NCBI RefSeq assembly: GCF_042665075.1
Contig: NZ_JBHTBR010000002.1
Span: 1-64,000, forward strand
From: Hirschia litorea
Lineage (GTDB): Bacteria; Pseudomonadota; Alphaproteobacteria; Caulobacterales; Hyphomonadaceae
Reading direction: 5' to 3'
Length of the DNA stretch: 64,000 nucleotides
Shown here: one piece after another, positions 25,302 to 34,732 of the stretch
Position numbering within the stretch: position 1 is the first letter of the stretch
Layout of the letters: every line of letters starts with the position of its first letter
Program-made: the position numbers and the translations under genes
Notes under the pieces: model-generated
Databases searched by the model: none
What the model saw: the letters and a program-made list of their open reading frames with translations, nothing else
What the model was told of the DNA's origin: nothing

Positions 25302-26162
25302 ATGGATTCAATGTCTCGCGCTTCGTCAGCGGTTGGTGCACACTCTCAGAACCTTGATCCCAAGGCTGCTATACGCGTGGCCGCAAAAGAGACGGGCGCA
25401 GATTTCAGTTACTTACTGAAAACAGCCAAGCGTGAGTCTGGGATGGACCCTACCGCTAAGGCGACGACATCTTCTGCGACTGGTTTGTTTCAATTCACAG
25501 ACGATACTTGGTTGCGGATGATTGATCGCTATGGCGCAAAGTATGGTTTGGACGATGCTGCAAATTCCGTTCAAATTGGAGCTGGTAGGGCAGTTGTTGC
25601 AGACCCAAAGGATAAATCGGAAATCCTAGCGATGCGAGAAGACCCTGTTATGGCGTCACGTATGGCAGGTGAGTTGGCCAATGAAAATGCTACAATATTG
25701 AGACGCGGAATCGGGAGGGAACCCACCTCCAAAGAATTGTATGTTGCCCACTTTATGGGGCCTTCTGGGGCGGTTGAATTGATAAACGCAGTGCAACAAG
25801 GTTCTACACAAAAAGCGGAAGACCTGTTTCCTGCGGCTGCACGCGCTAATCGCGCGATTTTTAATGAAAGAAGTGGGCAGGCACGCTCTGTTGCAGGGGT
25901 GTACGCACATTTAACAGGTGGACAAGCGCCTCAAGCAGAAAATACGCCGGCACAAGAAAAGACGCCGGTACAGGATGTTGGTTCGTATATGGCGTCTTTT
26001 CAGTCCGACGTTTCAAAAATGCCCATAGCACCATCAAATGGAATTAAAATGGGAGTGCAGCTAAGCTCTACAATGGTGATGACACTGCTTGATTTGCAGT
26101 CGCGTCATTTTGAGAATGCTGAAAAACAACAAGAAGATAAAGTTTCTATCCATAAAACTTAA
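25302..26162 (+). CDS. Lytic transglycosylase (SLT domain), no signal peptide
   Basis: A 286-residue protein with a goose-lysozyme-like SLT domain at about 28-200. The catalytic Glu is in KRESGMDP (about 47) and TSSATGLFQFTDDTW follows; LYVAHFMGPSGAVEL is the late family motif. It cleaves peptidoglycan with anhydro-muramic acid formation. There is no N-terminal signal sequence, as in transglycosylases exported by the flagellar or another specialised apparatus, and no membrane anchor. A TTAA-N7-TTGA sequence 46-60 bases upstream resembles a CtrA site. Confidence 0.88.
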   Translation: MDSMSRASSAVGAHSQNLDPKAAIRVAAKETGADFSYLLKTAKRESGMDPTAKATTSSATGLFQFTDDTWLRMIDRYGAKYGLDDAANSVQIGAGRAVVADPKDKSEILAMREDPVMASRMAGELANENATILRRGIGREPTSKELYVAHFMGPSGAVELINAVQQGSTQKAEDLFPAAARANRAIFNERSGQARSVAGVYAHLTGGQAPQAENTPAQEKTPVQDVGSYMASFQSDVSKMPIAPSNGIKMGVQLSSTMVMTLLDLQSRHFENAEKQQEDKVSIHKT

Positions 26163-26254
26163 ATGTTATAAAAGCTTCGTTAACGATAAAAGCACATTGT
26201 GTTTAGGCGCTTAATCGTATTTTGGGAGCGCTGTTTACCATAGGTTAGTGTAAT

Positions 26255-27403
26255 ATGTCTGTCGCCACTATGCGTTCAAATCTCACTCAAGATGATATTC
26301 GCCGCCTTGTTAAAGGGGCAACCCCTGAAGCGCGAGCGAATGCGGCTCACAAGATTTGTCGTCGGATTGATACAGCTAAACTGTCTCCCAAAGATCGTGA
26401 AAATGCCGATCAGATCATGCGTATCCTAGCCGAAGATGCTGCCGCACTCGTGCGTCGCACACTTGCGGTTACGCTAAGATCATCGCCCAATTTACCGCGT
26501 GATCTCGCTGTACGCTTAGCGCGTGATATTGAAAGTGTCGCTACACCGATTTTGAAACACTCTCCTCGTCTTTCAGAAGATGATTTGATTGAGCTGTTGC
26601 TTGCTTCTTCTCCTGAAAAACAAGTTGCGATTGCTGAGCGTGATACGGTGTCAGAAGCTGTGGTTGAAGTGATTGCTGAGCATGGAAACAAAGAAGCGGT
26701 TGAGGCAGCTGCTCTGAATGAAGGTGCCGCTTTTAGTGACCGTGCATATGAGACAACTCTCTCTCGTTTCAACCAAGATGACGAAATAAAAGGCGCTATC
26801 ATTTCGCGTGAGCGCATACCAATTCATATCGCTGAGAAATTGGTGTCACTGGTTACAGGTGAATTGTTTGACCGTCTTGTAAATGACCATGAATTGCCGC
26901 CTCAATTGGCTATCGAGATTGCGTCGGGTGCACGTGAGCGCGCGACATTGGATCTTGTGGAGCAGGCTGGTAAAACAACTGATCCAGGTCAGTTTGTTGC
27001 GCACCTAAATCTAAGTGGGCGTATGACGCCATCACTCATTATGCGGGCTATGTGTTTGGGGCATATGACATTTGTTGAGTGGGCATTTGCCGAATTGGCG
27101 GGTGTGCCTCACTCAAAAGCATGGTTGATGATTCATGACGCAGGTAATTTGGGGCTGAAAACCATATTCGAACGTGCAGGTTTGCCGAGTGGCATGTTCC
27201 CAGCCTTTAAATTAGCGATAGAAGTGTTTCACGAAAATACGATGGATGGTGGGGACGGGGATCTTGTACGTTTCCGCAAGAGAATGACTGAAAGAGTGCT
27301 GACACAATTTCAAGCCATTCCGCGTGCAGATCTTGATTATCTCTTAGATAAGCTAGATTCACTTGATGAAGCTTATCATGGAAATCCGAGGAAGCATGCT
27401 TAG
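26255..27403 (+). CDS. DUF2336 domain protein
   Basis: A 382-residue, alpha-helical repeat protein typical of Caulobacterales and related alphaproteobacteria. Repeats of about 24-30 residues are visible (VRRTLAVTLRSSPNLPRDLAVRLA, then DDLIELLLASSPEKQVAIAE), similar to HEAT-type solenoids. No enzymatic motif is present. It follows the transglycosylase gene by 92 bases, and the neighbourhood is signalling-related. Function is unknown; members probably serve as protein-binding scaffolds. Confidence 0.85.
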   Translation: MSVATMRSNLTQDDIRRLVKGATPEARANAAHKICRRIDTAKLSPKDRENADQIMRILAEDAAALVRRTLAVTLRSSPNLPRDLAVRLARDIESVATPILKHSPRLSEDDLIELLLASSPEKQVAIAERDTVSEAVVEVIAEHGNKEAVEAAALNEGAAFSDRAYETTLSRFNQDDEIKGAIISRERIPIHIAEKLVSLVTGELFDRLVNDHELPPQLAIEIASGARERATLDLVEQAGKTTDPGQFVAHLNLSGRMTPSLIMRAMCLGHMTFVEWAFAELAGVPHSKAWLMIHDAGNLGLKTIFERAGLPSGMFPAFKLAIEVFHENTMDGGDGDLVRFRKRMTERVLTQFQAIPRADLDYLLDKLDSLDEAYHGNPRKHA

Positions 27404-27426
27404 TTTGCTGCTCTAACGTCTCAAAC

Positions 27427-28134
27427 TTAACCGTTGAGGCGAGGGTTTACTGCGTATTGAATGCCTTGATTGCTAAGGTCTTCTGCATCTTGCCAAGCGG
27501 CATTTTCAACAAAAAGAATGGCACCAGAGCCATAAGCATTTTCAATTCGGTCTGAAGATCGTGGAAGATCTGAAATCGTGCGTGCATCAAGGCGGACAGC
27601 TTCAACAACAGAACTCATATAGGCCCCAAAAGGGCTTTTCCATGATTGGCGTGCATCTATGCCTACGCGGAAACCACGCGAGTAAAAGCTTTCAATATAG
27701 GCGGGTGCGATATCTTCAGCTTCATAAATGGCTGCATCAGGAAATTCGATGCGAAATTCTTGTAAACATATGTTTGCGCGGCGTGCTCCAGCCTCTGCTG
27801 CCATAGGTGCGTCAGGATGTGTGAGTGCTGCTAAAGGGGCAACGATGGAGATGGGGCGTGCATCCATGCCGGATTCGTTGGCAAGGCGGCCTACGCGTTC
27901 AATCTGATTTCCAAGCCATTGAGCTGGGCTTTCTAGGTTTGTCTTGCCTGCTGCAAATCCAAAAAGGGCAGCTTCCTCATAGGAGGTTTCAGTCTGTGCG
28001 TCGGCACCAATAACTTCACCTGATTTAAGGTCGTGAATACGGGCAAAACGGATTTTAGATTCGCGGATAGGCGCGACTTTATTGTCGTTGGCGATGACTT
28101 TGAACGGGGAGGCGAGGGTCATAGCTTGGTCCAT
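27427..28134 (-). CDS. EAL-like protein lacking catalytic residues
   Basis: A 235-residue protein whose second half traces an EAL phosphodiesterase fold: ISIVAPLAALTHP, then FPDAAIYEAEDIAP, then YSRGFRVGIDARQ (in place of GFRIALDDFG) and VRLDARTI (in place of VDxLKID). The EAL signature and metal-binding acids are missing, so it should not hydrolyse cyclic di-GMP. It may bind it or act by protein contact. It is transcribed just ahead of nothing obvious and behind the Hpt gene (114-base gap). ATG 28122 is an alternative start. Confidence 0.7.
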   Translation of the reverse strand: MDQAMTLASPFKVIANDNKVAPIRESKIRFARIHDLKSGEVIGADAQTETSYEEAALFGFAAGKTNLESPAQWLGNQIERVGRLANESGMDARPISIVAPLAALTHPDAPMAAEAGARRANICLQEFRIEFPDAAIYEAEDIAPAYIESFYSRGFRVGIDARQSWKSPFGAYMSSVVEAVRLDARTISDLPRSSDRIENAYGSGAILFVENAAWQDAEDLSNQGIQYAVNPRLNG

Positions 28135-28248
28135 TATTATTATGTTTATGGAACCAAGTTAACAGAATGAGTTTTAAACTCCGCGAAGTTGAGGTGCGTA
28201 ATTTAAAACAATATCGCATAAGAATAGTTAGGATTTAGCAGTATTTTA

Positions 28249-28761
28249 TTAAGCTTGACCGTCTGTGATGATGGAGTTTTTCGCTTCAAAGTCTGAAACT
28301 TGAGTTTCCATTTCCGTCACCAGTATGGAGCCTACAGGGTGCTCCTCGGTTTTGATGTGGCCTTTAATTGCAGCGCGAACGCCATCAATGTGAGCGCGGA
28401 TCAAGTGCTCTGGAGATTTGGAGCGATCTACTTCATCATTTGTCAGTCGACATAATGAGGCTGCCATACGTCCAACAAGTGGGTATTCATATGTTTTTGC
28501 AAGGCCTTTAAGGTCGTGCGCAACAGCATGAACGTTCGTAACGGCTTGAACTTTATCACTTGCATTGGAAAAGCTCTGCCACGCTTCTTCAAGACGCTTG
28601 AGTTCGTCTTCAATCCAGTCTTGAAATTCTACAGATAGTTTGGCCAAGGCTTGGTCAGCTTTTGCTATCGCGCGTTTGTCCATTGGCGAGAGGCTTCCAC
28701 CGACTTTCGCTTTCAACGCGTTTGGGGGCGTAAAAATCTCGATTGGTTTGGCTTTGCTCAT
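28249..28761 (-). CDS. Histidine phosphotransfer (Hpt) domain protein
   Basis: A 170-residue helical protein with the Hpt phosphoacceptor motif VHAVAHDLKGLAKTYEY at about residues 85-101; the His in AHDLKG is the site. Helices on both sides (WIEDELKRLEEAW, LVGRMAASLCRLTND) complete the four-helix bundle. It relays phosphate between a hybrid kinase and a receiver; neither kinase is in the window, but the receiver at 24633 lies within 4 kb. Soluble, no membrane segment. Confidence 0.85.
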   Translation of the reverse strand: MSKAKPIEIFTPPNALKAKVGGSLSPMDKRAIAKADQALAKLSVEFQDWIEDELKRLEEAWQSFSNASDKVQAVTNVHAVAHDLKGLAKTYEYPLVGRMAASLCRLTNDEVDRSKSPEHLIRAHIDGVRAAIKGHIKTEEHPVGSILVTEMETQVSDFEAKNSIITDGQA

Positions 28762-28888
28762 TGGGAGGCCTATCTAAAACATTGGTCGAAACAACCATGC
28801 AGAGTGCGGTCGTTTTATACTTTTCCATATAACCATAAGAGAATATTGGTTAACAAGGCGTGTGGATAACAATTGCATTTGCGGGATA

Positions 28889-29662
28889 TTAGAATGCAAA
28901 TTGTTCCTGAAGGATACGATCATCAAGCGCGTGACCTTCGTCAAACAGTAGCGTTAGCGAATTTTGGCGGTCTTCTCTAACTTCTACAATGCTCACATTT
29001 CTCACTTCTTGGGTGTCTGCTGTTGCTGCAACTGAGCGACGTTCGCCTTCAATTGTTTCAAAGCGAACAACGGCATCATGACGCAATAGTGCGCCTCTCC
29101 ATCGGCGCGGCCGGAAAGGCGAGATGGGCGTTAGTGCGAGCAGATTGGAGCGGATTGGAAGAATAGGACCGTGCGCTGATAGATTATAGGCTGTTGACCC
29201 AGCAGGGGTTGCGACAAGAACGCCATCACATGCCAGCTCATTTAAACGTTCTTTGTCGTCCACGAAGATGCGAAGTTTGGCTGCTTGAGCGGATTGGCGG
29301 ATGAGTGAAACTTCATTGATAGCGCGGTATGTGACTTCGCTTCCATCAAGTAAAGTTGCTTTCATTACAAGGGGGTGAATGATTGCACGTACAGCAGTAT
29401 CAATTCTCTCTAGTAGATTGTCATCAGAGTAGTCATTCATCAAAAAACCAACTGACCCCCGATGCATTCCGTATACAGGAAGGTGATCTTGAAAGCGCGT
29501 ATGTAGTGCTTCCAACATTGTACCGTCGCCGCCAAGGGTAACTACGACATCGGCGGCATCCAATTTGGTTTGACCATATCGCCGAGAAAGTATTCCAAAT
29601 GCTGTTTGCGCTTCTGGGCGTTGGCTTGCGATGAAGTGGATGCGGGGGGATGACGCATTCAT
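28889..29662 (-). CDS. nadK: NAD kinase
   Basis: A 257-residue enzyme that phosphorylates NAD to NADP. The VVTLGGDGTMLEAL motif (about 41-54) binds the nucleotide and the conserved NEVSLIR and DGVLVATPAGSTAYNLSAHGP blocks follow. The size matches the short alphaproteobacterial form. It stands alone on the minus strand upstream of the Hpt gene with a 127-base gap. Confidence 0.95.
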   Translation of the reverse strand: MNASSPRIHFIASQRPEAQTAFGILSRRYGQTKLDAADVVVTLGGDGTMLEALHTRFQDHLPVYGMHRGSVGFLMNDYSDDNLLERIDTAVRAIIHPLVMKATLLDGSEVTYRAINEVSLIRQSAQAAKLRIFVDDKERLNELACDGVLVATPAGSTAYNLSAHGPILPIRSNLLALTPISPFRPRRWRGALLRHDAVVRFETIEGERRSVAATADTQEVRNVSIVEVREDRQNSLTLLFDEGHALDDRILQEQFAF

Positions 29663-29889
29663 GTCGGTTATCTCTCTACTTTGCGCTTCATCTTATTGAT
29701 TTTGTCTTTGAAAACATATTTTTCCGAAGCTTGAAAGGATTGACGAATATATGACGTTGTTCGTCAAGCTTTATAAAAGCATTCGCTTGCAACTCATAGG
29801 CGAACACGCTGAAAATATAGGGGAAAGTGTTTGTTTTTACGAATTTATTGTCGCACCAATTAAGTAATCGGGCAGTTGGGGTGTTTGAG

Positions 29890-30597
29890 ATGGGGCGAGT
29901 TAGCGTAAAAACTATAGTGACGACAGCGACAACGGGGTGTTTGAAGGCCTTGTTTCTTTCGGATGTTGCGCATGCAAGTGCGTGGACATTGCCAAAGAAT
30001 GCTGGCTACCAATCGTTAAATGTTGGGTATGAGCGCGGTGATTTTGGGAAAAATTGGCGCCAAGATAGTTATCTTGAATTTGGTATGACAGACGATTGGA
30101 CAGTGACCGGGAAGATGGAAACTGTTTGGCGTGCAGAAGCAAATTATAATGATCGGTCATCAGGTCAAATCGGCGCAAAGCGAGAAATATGGTCCAAAGA
30201 TGCATGGCATATGACTGCGCAATCTACTGTTTACGTTGGAGAAAAGCTGGATGACCAGTCTTGTGGCGGTTTCGGAGGTGAGTTTGGAGTGGCTGCTGGA
30301 TACTCGCAAGGGTGGAAAAACTCTAAACTGTATGGTTTTGCAGAAATCGCAACTGGCGCGCGTCAAGGGTGTGAGCATGTCACTGTTGACGCAGTTGTTG
30401 GGTATCAACCGGATGAGAAGTGGGATGTGCAAGTAAAAGCGTTTAGCGAGCAATATCCAGGGAGAGAATTTGCAAAGCTAGAGGTTGGGGTAAGTCGTCG
30501 TTTTGGGAAGAGCTATATGGGCGTAGGAATGCGCCAGGAGATGAGTGGTGCATTTGAAGAAAACAGCGTCTTCATGTCCATTTGGAAACAGTTCTAA
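29890..30597 (+). CDS. Exported, probably outer-membrane beta-barrel protein
   Basis: A 235-residue protein with a signal peptide (VKTIVTTATTGCLKALFLSDVAHASA, cut about residue 30) and alternating beta strands ending in a C-terminal phenylalanine (SVFMSIWKQF), the usual signature of an outer-membrane barrel. Strands such as YLEFGMTDDWTVTGKME and KLYGFAEIATGARQG support 8-12 strands. I do not recognise the family. ATG 29890 is chosen over the upstream extension because the signal peptide begins there. Confidence 0.7.
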   Translation: MGRVSVKTIVTTATTGCLKALFLSDVAHASAWTLPKNAGYQSLNVGYERGDFGKNWRQDSYLEFGMTDDWTVTGKMETVWRAEANYNDRSSGQIGAKREIWSKDAWHMTAQSTVYVGEKLDDQSCGGFGGEFGVAAGYSQGWKNSKLYGFAEIATGARQGCEHVTVDAVVGYQPDEKWDVQVKAFSEQYPGREFAKLEVGVSRRFGKSYMGVGMRQEMSGAFEENSVFMSIWKQF

Positions 30598-30624
30598 GAC
30601 GCTGTTATTCTACGTTTATTTTGA

Positions 30625-31188
30625 CTATTCTGCGGAAGCTTTCGCTTCTGGTGCAGTTTCAATCATTAAGTAAGCAATCAAATTCGTACGCTGTGTTGCG
30701 TTTGAAATACCTGCGAACGTCATGCGGTTGTTTGGTAGAAACTCTCGTGGGTTTGCAAGCCATTGGTCGAGCTTTTCTGGTGTCCATTCAAAGTCGGCTT
30801 CTTGTAGTGCTTTGGAGTACTTAAACTTTTCGGCCTGTCCAACTTTGTGGTTGAACAAGTTAAAGAGGTTCGGGCCAACGCGATGGCCAGCGCCTTCATC
30901 TAGGAGGTGACAAGAGCGGCAAGTTGCATATTGTCTGCGGCCTTTGTCATAATCAGCAGTATTATATGGGGCAGGTAGAGCCGCTAATTTCGCTGGAATC
31001 GGGTCTTCTGCTACCTCTGTGTTTGCATTCTGACCGGCTTCAGATGCGACGGAGGTGTCTGCTTGGTTTGCTTGTGATTCCGTTGCGCTGGGCGTCTGTT
31101 GTGTCGGTGTTGTAGTCTCTTGTTGACCACAGGCGATTAAAAATGGTGACGTTAACATCGCGAATGCGACAAAACGGAATTTAAACAT
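30625..31188 (-). CDS. Class I cytochrome c, lipoprotein
   Basis: A 187-residue protein. The signal sequence ends at FLIACGQQ, a good lipobox, so the protein should be anchored in a membrane facing the periplasm. A 50-residue T/Q/A/E-rich linker precedes a c-type haem domain with CRSCH (about 110), GPNLFNLF and the distal-ligand Met in NNRMTFAG. The domain resembles the soluble cytochrome c552/c2 carriers that feed terminal oxidases. Convergent with the barrel gene. Confidence 0.92.
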   Translation of the reverse strand: MFKFRFVAFAMLTSPFLIACGQQETTTPTQQTPSATESQANQADTSVASEAGQNANTEVAEDPIPAKLAALPAPYNTADYDKGRRQYATCRSCHLLDEGAGHRVGPNLFNLFNHKVGQAEKFKYSKALQEADFEWTPEKLDQWLANPREFLPNNRMTFAGISNATQRTNLIAYLMIETAPEAKASAE

Positions 31189-31339
31189 GCTATCTGGCTC
31201 CTTAGGTACGTGACCCGCATTTCAAACAAGTGTATCAGACAACCTAAATGCCATCCAATTCCTTATGAGTGGTTTATCGTCGCAATTAAAACGCCAAACT
31301 GTTGGTGAAGTTCCAGAATGCAGGGGAAGACAGAATAGT

Positions 31340-32911
31340 ATGACAAACACATCGACAGGAAGTCACCAAGCTTTGAAAGACATCGTTCGTGAAGATGGGC
31401 GTGGCGAGCGCTTCGTCTGGAAAGGGCCACATGTTGAGGCCGATGTAACACGCCAGCCTTTGTCTGAAGCTGGCTATAAATCAATGCTCAAATTCGCAGA
31501 GGAGCAAAAGCTTGCTGACGCGATTAAATCTTTGTTCGCGGGTGACAGCATTAATGGTTCTGAGCAACGCCCAGCACTGCATTGGGCATTGCGTGGCAAT
31601 GCAGCTCACTTGGCGAAATCGGCTGAGTTTGCAGAACAGGCCAAAGCTTGCGGTGAATTTGCAACGAAAGTGCGCTCAGGTGGTTTGGGATATAAAGTAA
31701 AAACAATCTTGCACATTGGTATTGGTGGTTCTGATCTTGGTCCGCGTTTGATCTGGGATGCTTTGCGCCCATTGGGACATGAGGGCCCCGCGCTTCGTTT
31801 TTGTGCAAATGTTGATCCTGCTGATTTTGCAGAGGCAACAGAAGGATTGGATGCTGAAACAACATTGGTGATTGTGGTATCTAAATCTTTCAAAACACCC
31901 GAAACACAAGCAAATGCACAATTGGCACGCGAGTGGTTGATCTCTAAATTAGGTGAAGATCAATTGATGAACCACATGGCGGCGGTGTCTTCAGCACCAG
32001 ATCTTGCGCAAGCTTGGGGTGCGCCAGCGGATCGAATCTTTCCGATGGATTCTGCTGTAGGTGGTCGTTATTCTGTGTGGTCTTCTGTTGGGCTATCTTT
32101 GATGATCGCACTTGGAAATGAAGCTTGGGCTGAGTTCCTCGGTGGTGGGTCTGATATGGATGTGCACTTTAGAGATGCGCCTTTGGAAGAGAACTTGCCT
32201 GCGCGTTTGGCGATGATGGATTATCACGTGCACTCACAACGAGGTGTACCTTCACGTGTCGTGCTGGCTTATGCGCACCGCTTACGAAAATTACCAGATT
32301 TCTTGCAGCAGCTTGAGATGGAATCCAACGGTAAATCAGCGGCATCAGGTCGTGGTGTGAAAGCTGATATAACTGCACCAATCACGTGGGGTTCTGTTGG
32401 TACATTGGGGCAGCACTCATTTCACCAATTATTGCACCAAGGGACGGATCGTTCTGCGGCGGAATTTGTTGTGGCAATGAACGCTGGTGTGAATGAAGGG
32501 TATAAAGCAAACGGTCAATCTTTGTTGGCAAATGCATATGCACAAGCAGAGGCATTTTTGGTTGGCCGTTCTGAGGCAGAGGCAGAGGTTCAGCTGCGCG
32601 AGAAGGGCGTAGATGAAGCGACTATCAAAGCGCGCGCACCTCACATGCACATGGAGGGCGGACGCGCATCTTCAATGTTTATTCTGGATGATATCTCGCC
32701 GCGTTCTGTTGGTGCATTGATCGCTATGTATGAACACCGCACGTTTGCCTATGGCATGCTTTTGGGCATCAACCCGTTTGATCAATGGGGTGTTGAGCTT
32801 GGTAAAGTGATGGCTGAGGAAATTGATAACGCAATTTCGGGCACATCAACGAAAGACCGTGATGCAACAACATTGCGTTTGATCAAGAAAACACAAGATG
32901 CGCGTGCGTAG
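31340..32911 (+). CDS. pgi: Glucose-6-phosphate isomerase
   Basis: A 523-residue glycolytic isomerase. The IGIGGSDLGPRLIWDAL, VSKSFKTPET and VGGRYSVWSSVGLS motifs are intact; TWGSVGTLGQHSFHQLLHQGT is the first PROSITE-type region and contains the catalytic Glu/His area. ATG 31340 aligns with the family N-terminus; the open frame reaches back to 31265 but lacks family resemblance there. It also supplies fructose-6-phosphate for sugar-nucleotide synthesis. Confidence 0.96.
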   Translation: MTNTSTGSHQALKDIVREDGRGERFVWKGPHVEADVTRQPLSEAGYKSMLKFAEEQKLADAIKSLFAGDSINGSEQRPALHWALRGNAAHLAKSAEFAEQAKACGEFATKVRSGGLGYKVKTILHIGIGGSDLGPRLIWDALRPLGHEGPALRFCANVDPADFAEATEGLDAETTLVIVVSKSFKTPETQANAQLAREWLISKLGEDQLMNHMAAVSSAPDLAQAWGAPADRIFPMDSAVGGRYSVWSSVGLSLMIALGNEAWAEFLGGGSDMDVHFRDAPLEENLPARLAMMDYHVHSQRGVPSRVVLAYAHRLRKLPDFLQQLEMESNGKSAASGRGVKADITAPITWGSVGTLGQHSFHQLLHQGTDRSAAEFVVAMNAGVNEGYKANGQSLLANAYAQAEAFLVGRSEAEAEVQLREKGVDEATIKARAPHMHMEGGRASSMFILDDISPRSVGALIAMYEHRTFAYGMLLGINPFDQWGVELGKVMAEEIDNAISGTSTKDRDATTLRLIKKTQDARA

Positions 32912-33036
32912 CCTATCGCATTAGGTTTATTTATTTGGCTAGCTTGTTGTGATGTGAAGCGACAAGCTGGCCACAATTTATTTATTTGCTGTCGCTACAT
33001 CTTGCGAGATTAGGGCAGCTTGCTTACATAAAATAT

Positions 33037-33438
33037 ATGACCAAAGAACAATTAGCAGCTTTATTTGAGAAACACGATATGCGCTTTACCCGCCCACGCA
33101 TGGCGGTTGCGCAATTGTTGTTGATGGATGGTGAGGACCGCCATGTTTCTGCTGAATGGGTTGCGAACCAGTTGGCTCAATCTAATGAGAGTGTCTCTTT
33201 GGCAAGTGTTTATAATACGCTCAATAGCTTTGTTGAGATTGGCGTATTGCGCCAGATACATGTGGGCGGATCGTCTATCGTGTTTGATACGAATACACGT
33301 GAGCACCACCATTTTCTAAAAGAATCGACCGGCGAATTGATTGATATTGAGGCAAGCGATCTTGTCGTATCGAAACTGCCGACGCCGCCAGAGGGTAGTG
33401 ATATTAAAGCAGTTAGCCTCATCATTCGTATTGATTGA
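33037..33438 (+). CDS. irr: Iron response regulator, Fur superfamily
   Basis: A 133-residue Fur-family repressor. The winged-helix part (LFEKHDMRFTRPRMAVAQLLL, SLASVYNTLNSFVEIGVL) is followed by the dimerisation domain with FDTNTREHHHFL. The HHH motif is the haem-sensing hallmark of alphaproteobacterial Irr, while the metal-binding Cys pairs of Fur and Zur are absent. It represses haem and iron-storage genes when iron is low. ATG 33037 has no strong ribosome site. Fits with feoAB 19 kb away. Confidence 0.88.
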   Translation: MTKEQLAALFEKHDMRFTRPRMAVAQLLLMDGEDRHVSAEWVANQLAQSNESVSLASVYNTLNSFVEIGVLRQIHVGGSSIVFDTNTREHHHFLKESTGELIDIEASDLVVSKLPTPPEGSDIKAVSLIIRID

Positions 33439-33464
33439 GCGCGGTTTTACAGCTCTCCTAAGCT

Positions 33465-33833
33465 TTAAAAATAACTCGATTTACGCTCTGATATTTTAAG
33501 GGATGCGCGATCATACAGCATGTCTAATAACTGGCTGGCGGATTTTCCCCGAATATCAATAGATGTCGCCAAATTGTTGTCTTTGAGCACTTTTTTGATT
33601 TGAGATGGTTTCATTGGTGAAAAGACCGAATAGAAAGCGGACTTGTCTCCATCGGCTGCAAGCACATAAGGGTTTGCAACATCTGCTTTTGTAGCGTCTT
33701 CAAACACAACTTGCCCGCCCATTGCCTTGACTAAGCGACTAGCAAATTGCGGATTTGTACGCGCTTCATCTCTTACTTCATCGAAGAAGCGATCGAGGAA
33801 TGCTACTGCGTCTAATCTCGGATCTTCTGCCAT
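33465..33833 (-). CDS. Small protein coupled to the ParA-type ATPase, unknown
   Basis: A 122-residue soluble protein. The N-terminus (LDAVAFLDRFFDEVRDEARTNPQFASRLVKAMGG) is helical and the C-terminus (PMKPSQIKKVLKDNNLATSIDIRGKSASQLLDMLYDRA) resembles a SAP- or Rho-N-like helical motif. No family recognised. It overlaps the end of the ATPase gene by 22 bases, so the two are translationally coupled and may act together. Confidence 0.75.
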   Translation of the reverse strand: MAEDPRLDAVAFLDRFFDEVRDEARTNPQFASRLVKAMGGQVVFEDATKADVANPYVLAADGDKSAFYSVFSPMKPSQIKKVLKDNNLATSIDIRGKSASQLLDMLYDRASLKISERKSSYF

Positions 33834-34732
33834 TTGTGTCCTGCTCTTTGACGTAGGAAATCTGTGAACCGCTCGGCTAGTCGTGAAACATCACCTTTTA
33901 CGCCACCGTATTTCCCACGAAAAGTATCGTAACTATCGGGAGCTGCCCGGTCCATAGCGTTCAAGACATGGACAGACTCGGGAATTTTTGGGCCAAACCA
34001 TCTACCTTTAAGGTAAATATCTTGTAATTCAGATGCAACCTGTTTTGCATAGGACGTGTTTCTAAAGCGCGTAATCAGTACAAAATTACGTTCTGCAAGA
34101 TCGGGTGCGATGTTCGCGCCAACCCAATCAGAAAACTGTTTTGTGCCCCAAGTTGATACAGCATCAGCGATTGTCGGCATGACAAATACGTCGGAAAGCG
34201 ACAAGCCAGCGCGCGATAACGGGGATAGATGTGGTGGGCAATCTATTAGGATGACATCATAATAATTGCGCAAAACATCAAAACCTTCTTTGAAATGCTC
34301 GGCGAGTTTTTGAGAAAGTGACGTTGGCGTACCGGCTTTTGAATACCAGTTCTCCTCTAGCCCCATTTCTTGTAAGCGAAGGTGAGGGTGTGACGGCAAA
34401 GCGGAGATCCAACCTTTGCGTTCATCATTTTCTTCGGCAATGCGTAATTCTTCAAGCGTGACAGCATTTGGCATAATGAAGTCTGCTGCGTGGGAGGGGT
34501 CACCATCTATGAAACCACGTAAAAGGTGGGTTGCACCTTTACCTTGCTCGTATGCCATTTGAACGCCGCGCTCTGTTAGAAGCATTTGGCTGGAATTGGC
34601 TTGGGCATCGAGGTCTACGACACAAACATTGAGGCCATAAAAATAAGCCAAACCATCTGCAAGCATAACAGTGGTCGTGGATTTACCGACGCCGCCTTTG
34701 AGGTTTGCTATAGCTGCGATGATCGCTGTCAT
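33812..34732 (-). CDS. ParA/MinD-family ATPase
   Basis: A 306-residue deviant Walker-A ATPase: IANLKGGVGKSTTT (about 8-21) with the signature lysine, VVDLDAQANSSQM for A', and VILIDCPPHLSPLSRAGL for Walker B. Members partition DNA, position protein clusters or regulate the cell cycle. No parB or parS lies nearby, so this is an orphan, not the chromosomal Par locus. ATG 34732 matches the family N-terminus; the frame extends to 34804. It is followed by the coupled 122-residue gene. Confidence 0.88.
   Translation of the reverse strand: MTAIIAAIANLKGGVGKSTTTVMLADGLAYFYGLNVCVVDLDAQANSSQMLLTERGVQMAYEQGKGATHLLRGFIDGDPSHAADFIMPNAVTLEELRIAEENDERKGWISALPSHPHLRLQEMGLEENWYSKAGTPTSLSQKLAEHFKEGFDVLRNYYDVILIDCPPHLSPLSRAGLSLSDVFVMPTIADAVSTWGTKQFSDWVGANIAPDLAERNFVLITRFRNTSYAKQVASELQDIYLKGRWFGPKIPESVHVLNAMDRAAPDSYDTFRGKYGGVKGDVSRLAERFTDFLRQRAGHKWQKIRD

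Noticed and set aside
31239..31253. TGGCAT-TTAGG-TTGT (-) before the cytochrome c gene
   Set aside because: The conserved C of the -12 GC is T. One such near miss is expected by chance.
32936..32950. TGGCTA-GCTTG-TTGT (+) before irr
   Set aside because: Same -12 mismatch, and an iron regulator is an unlikely member of the set.
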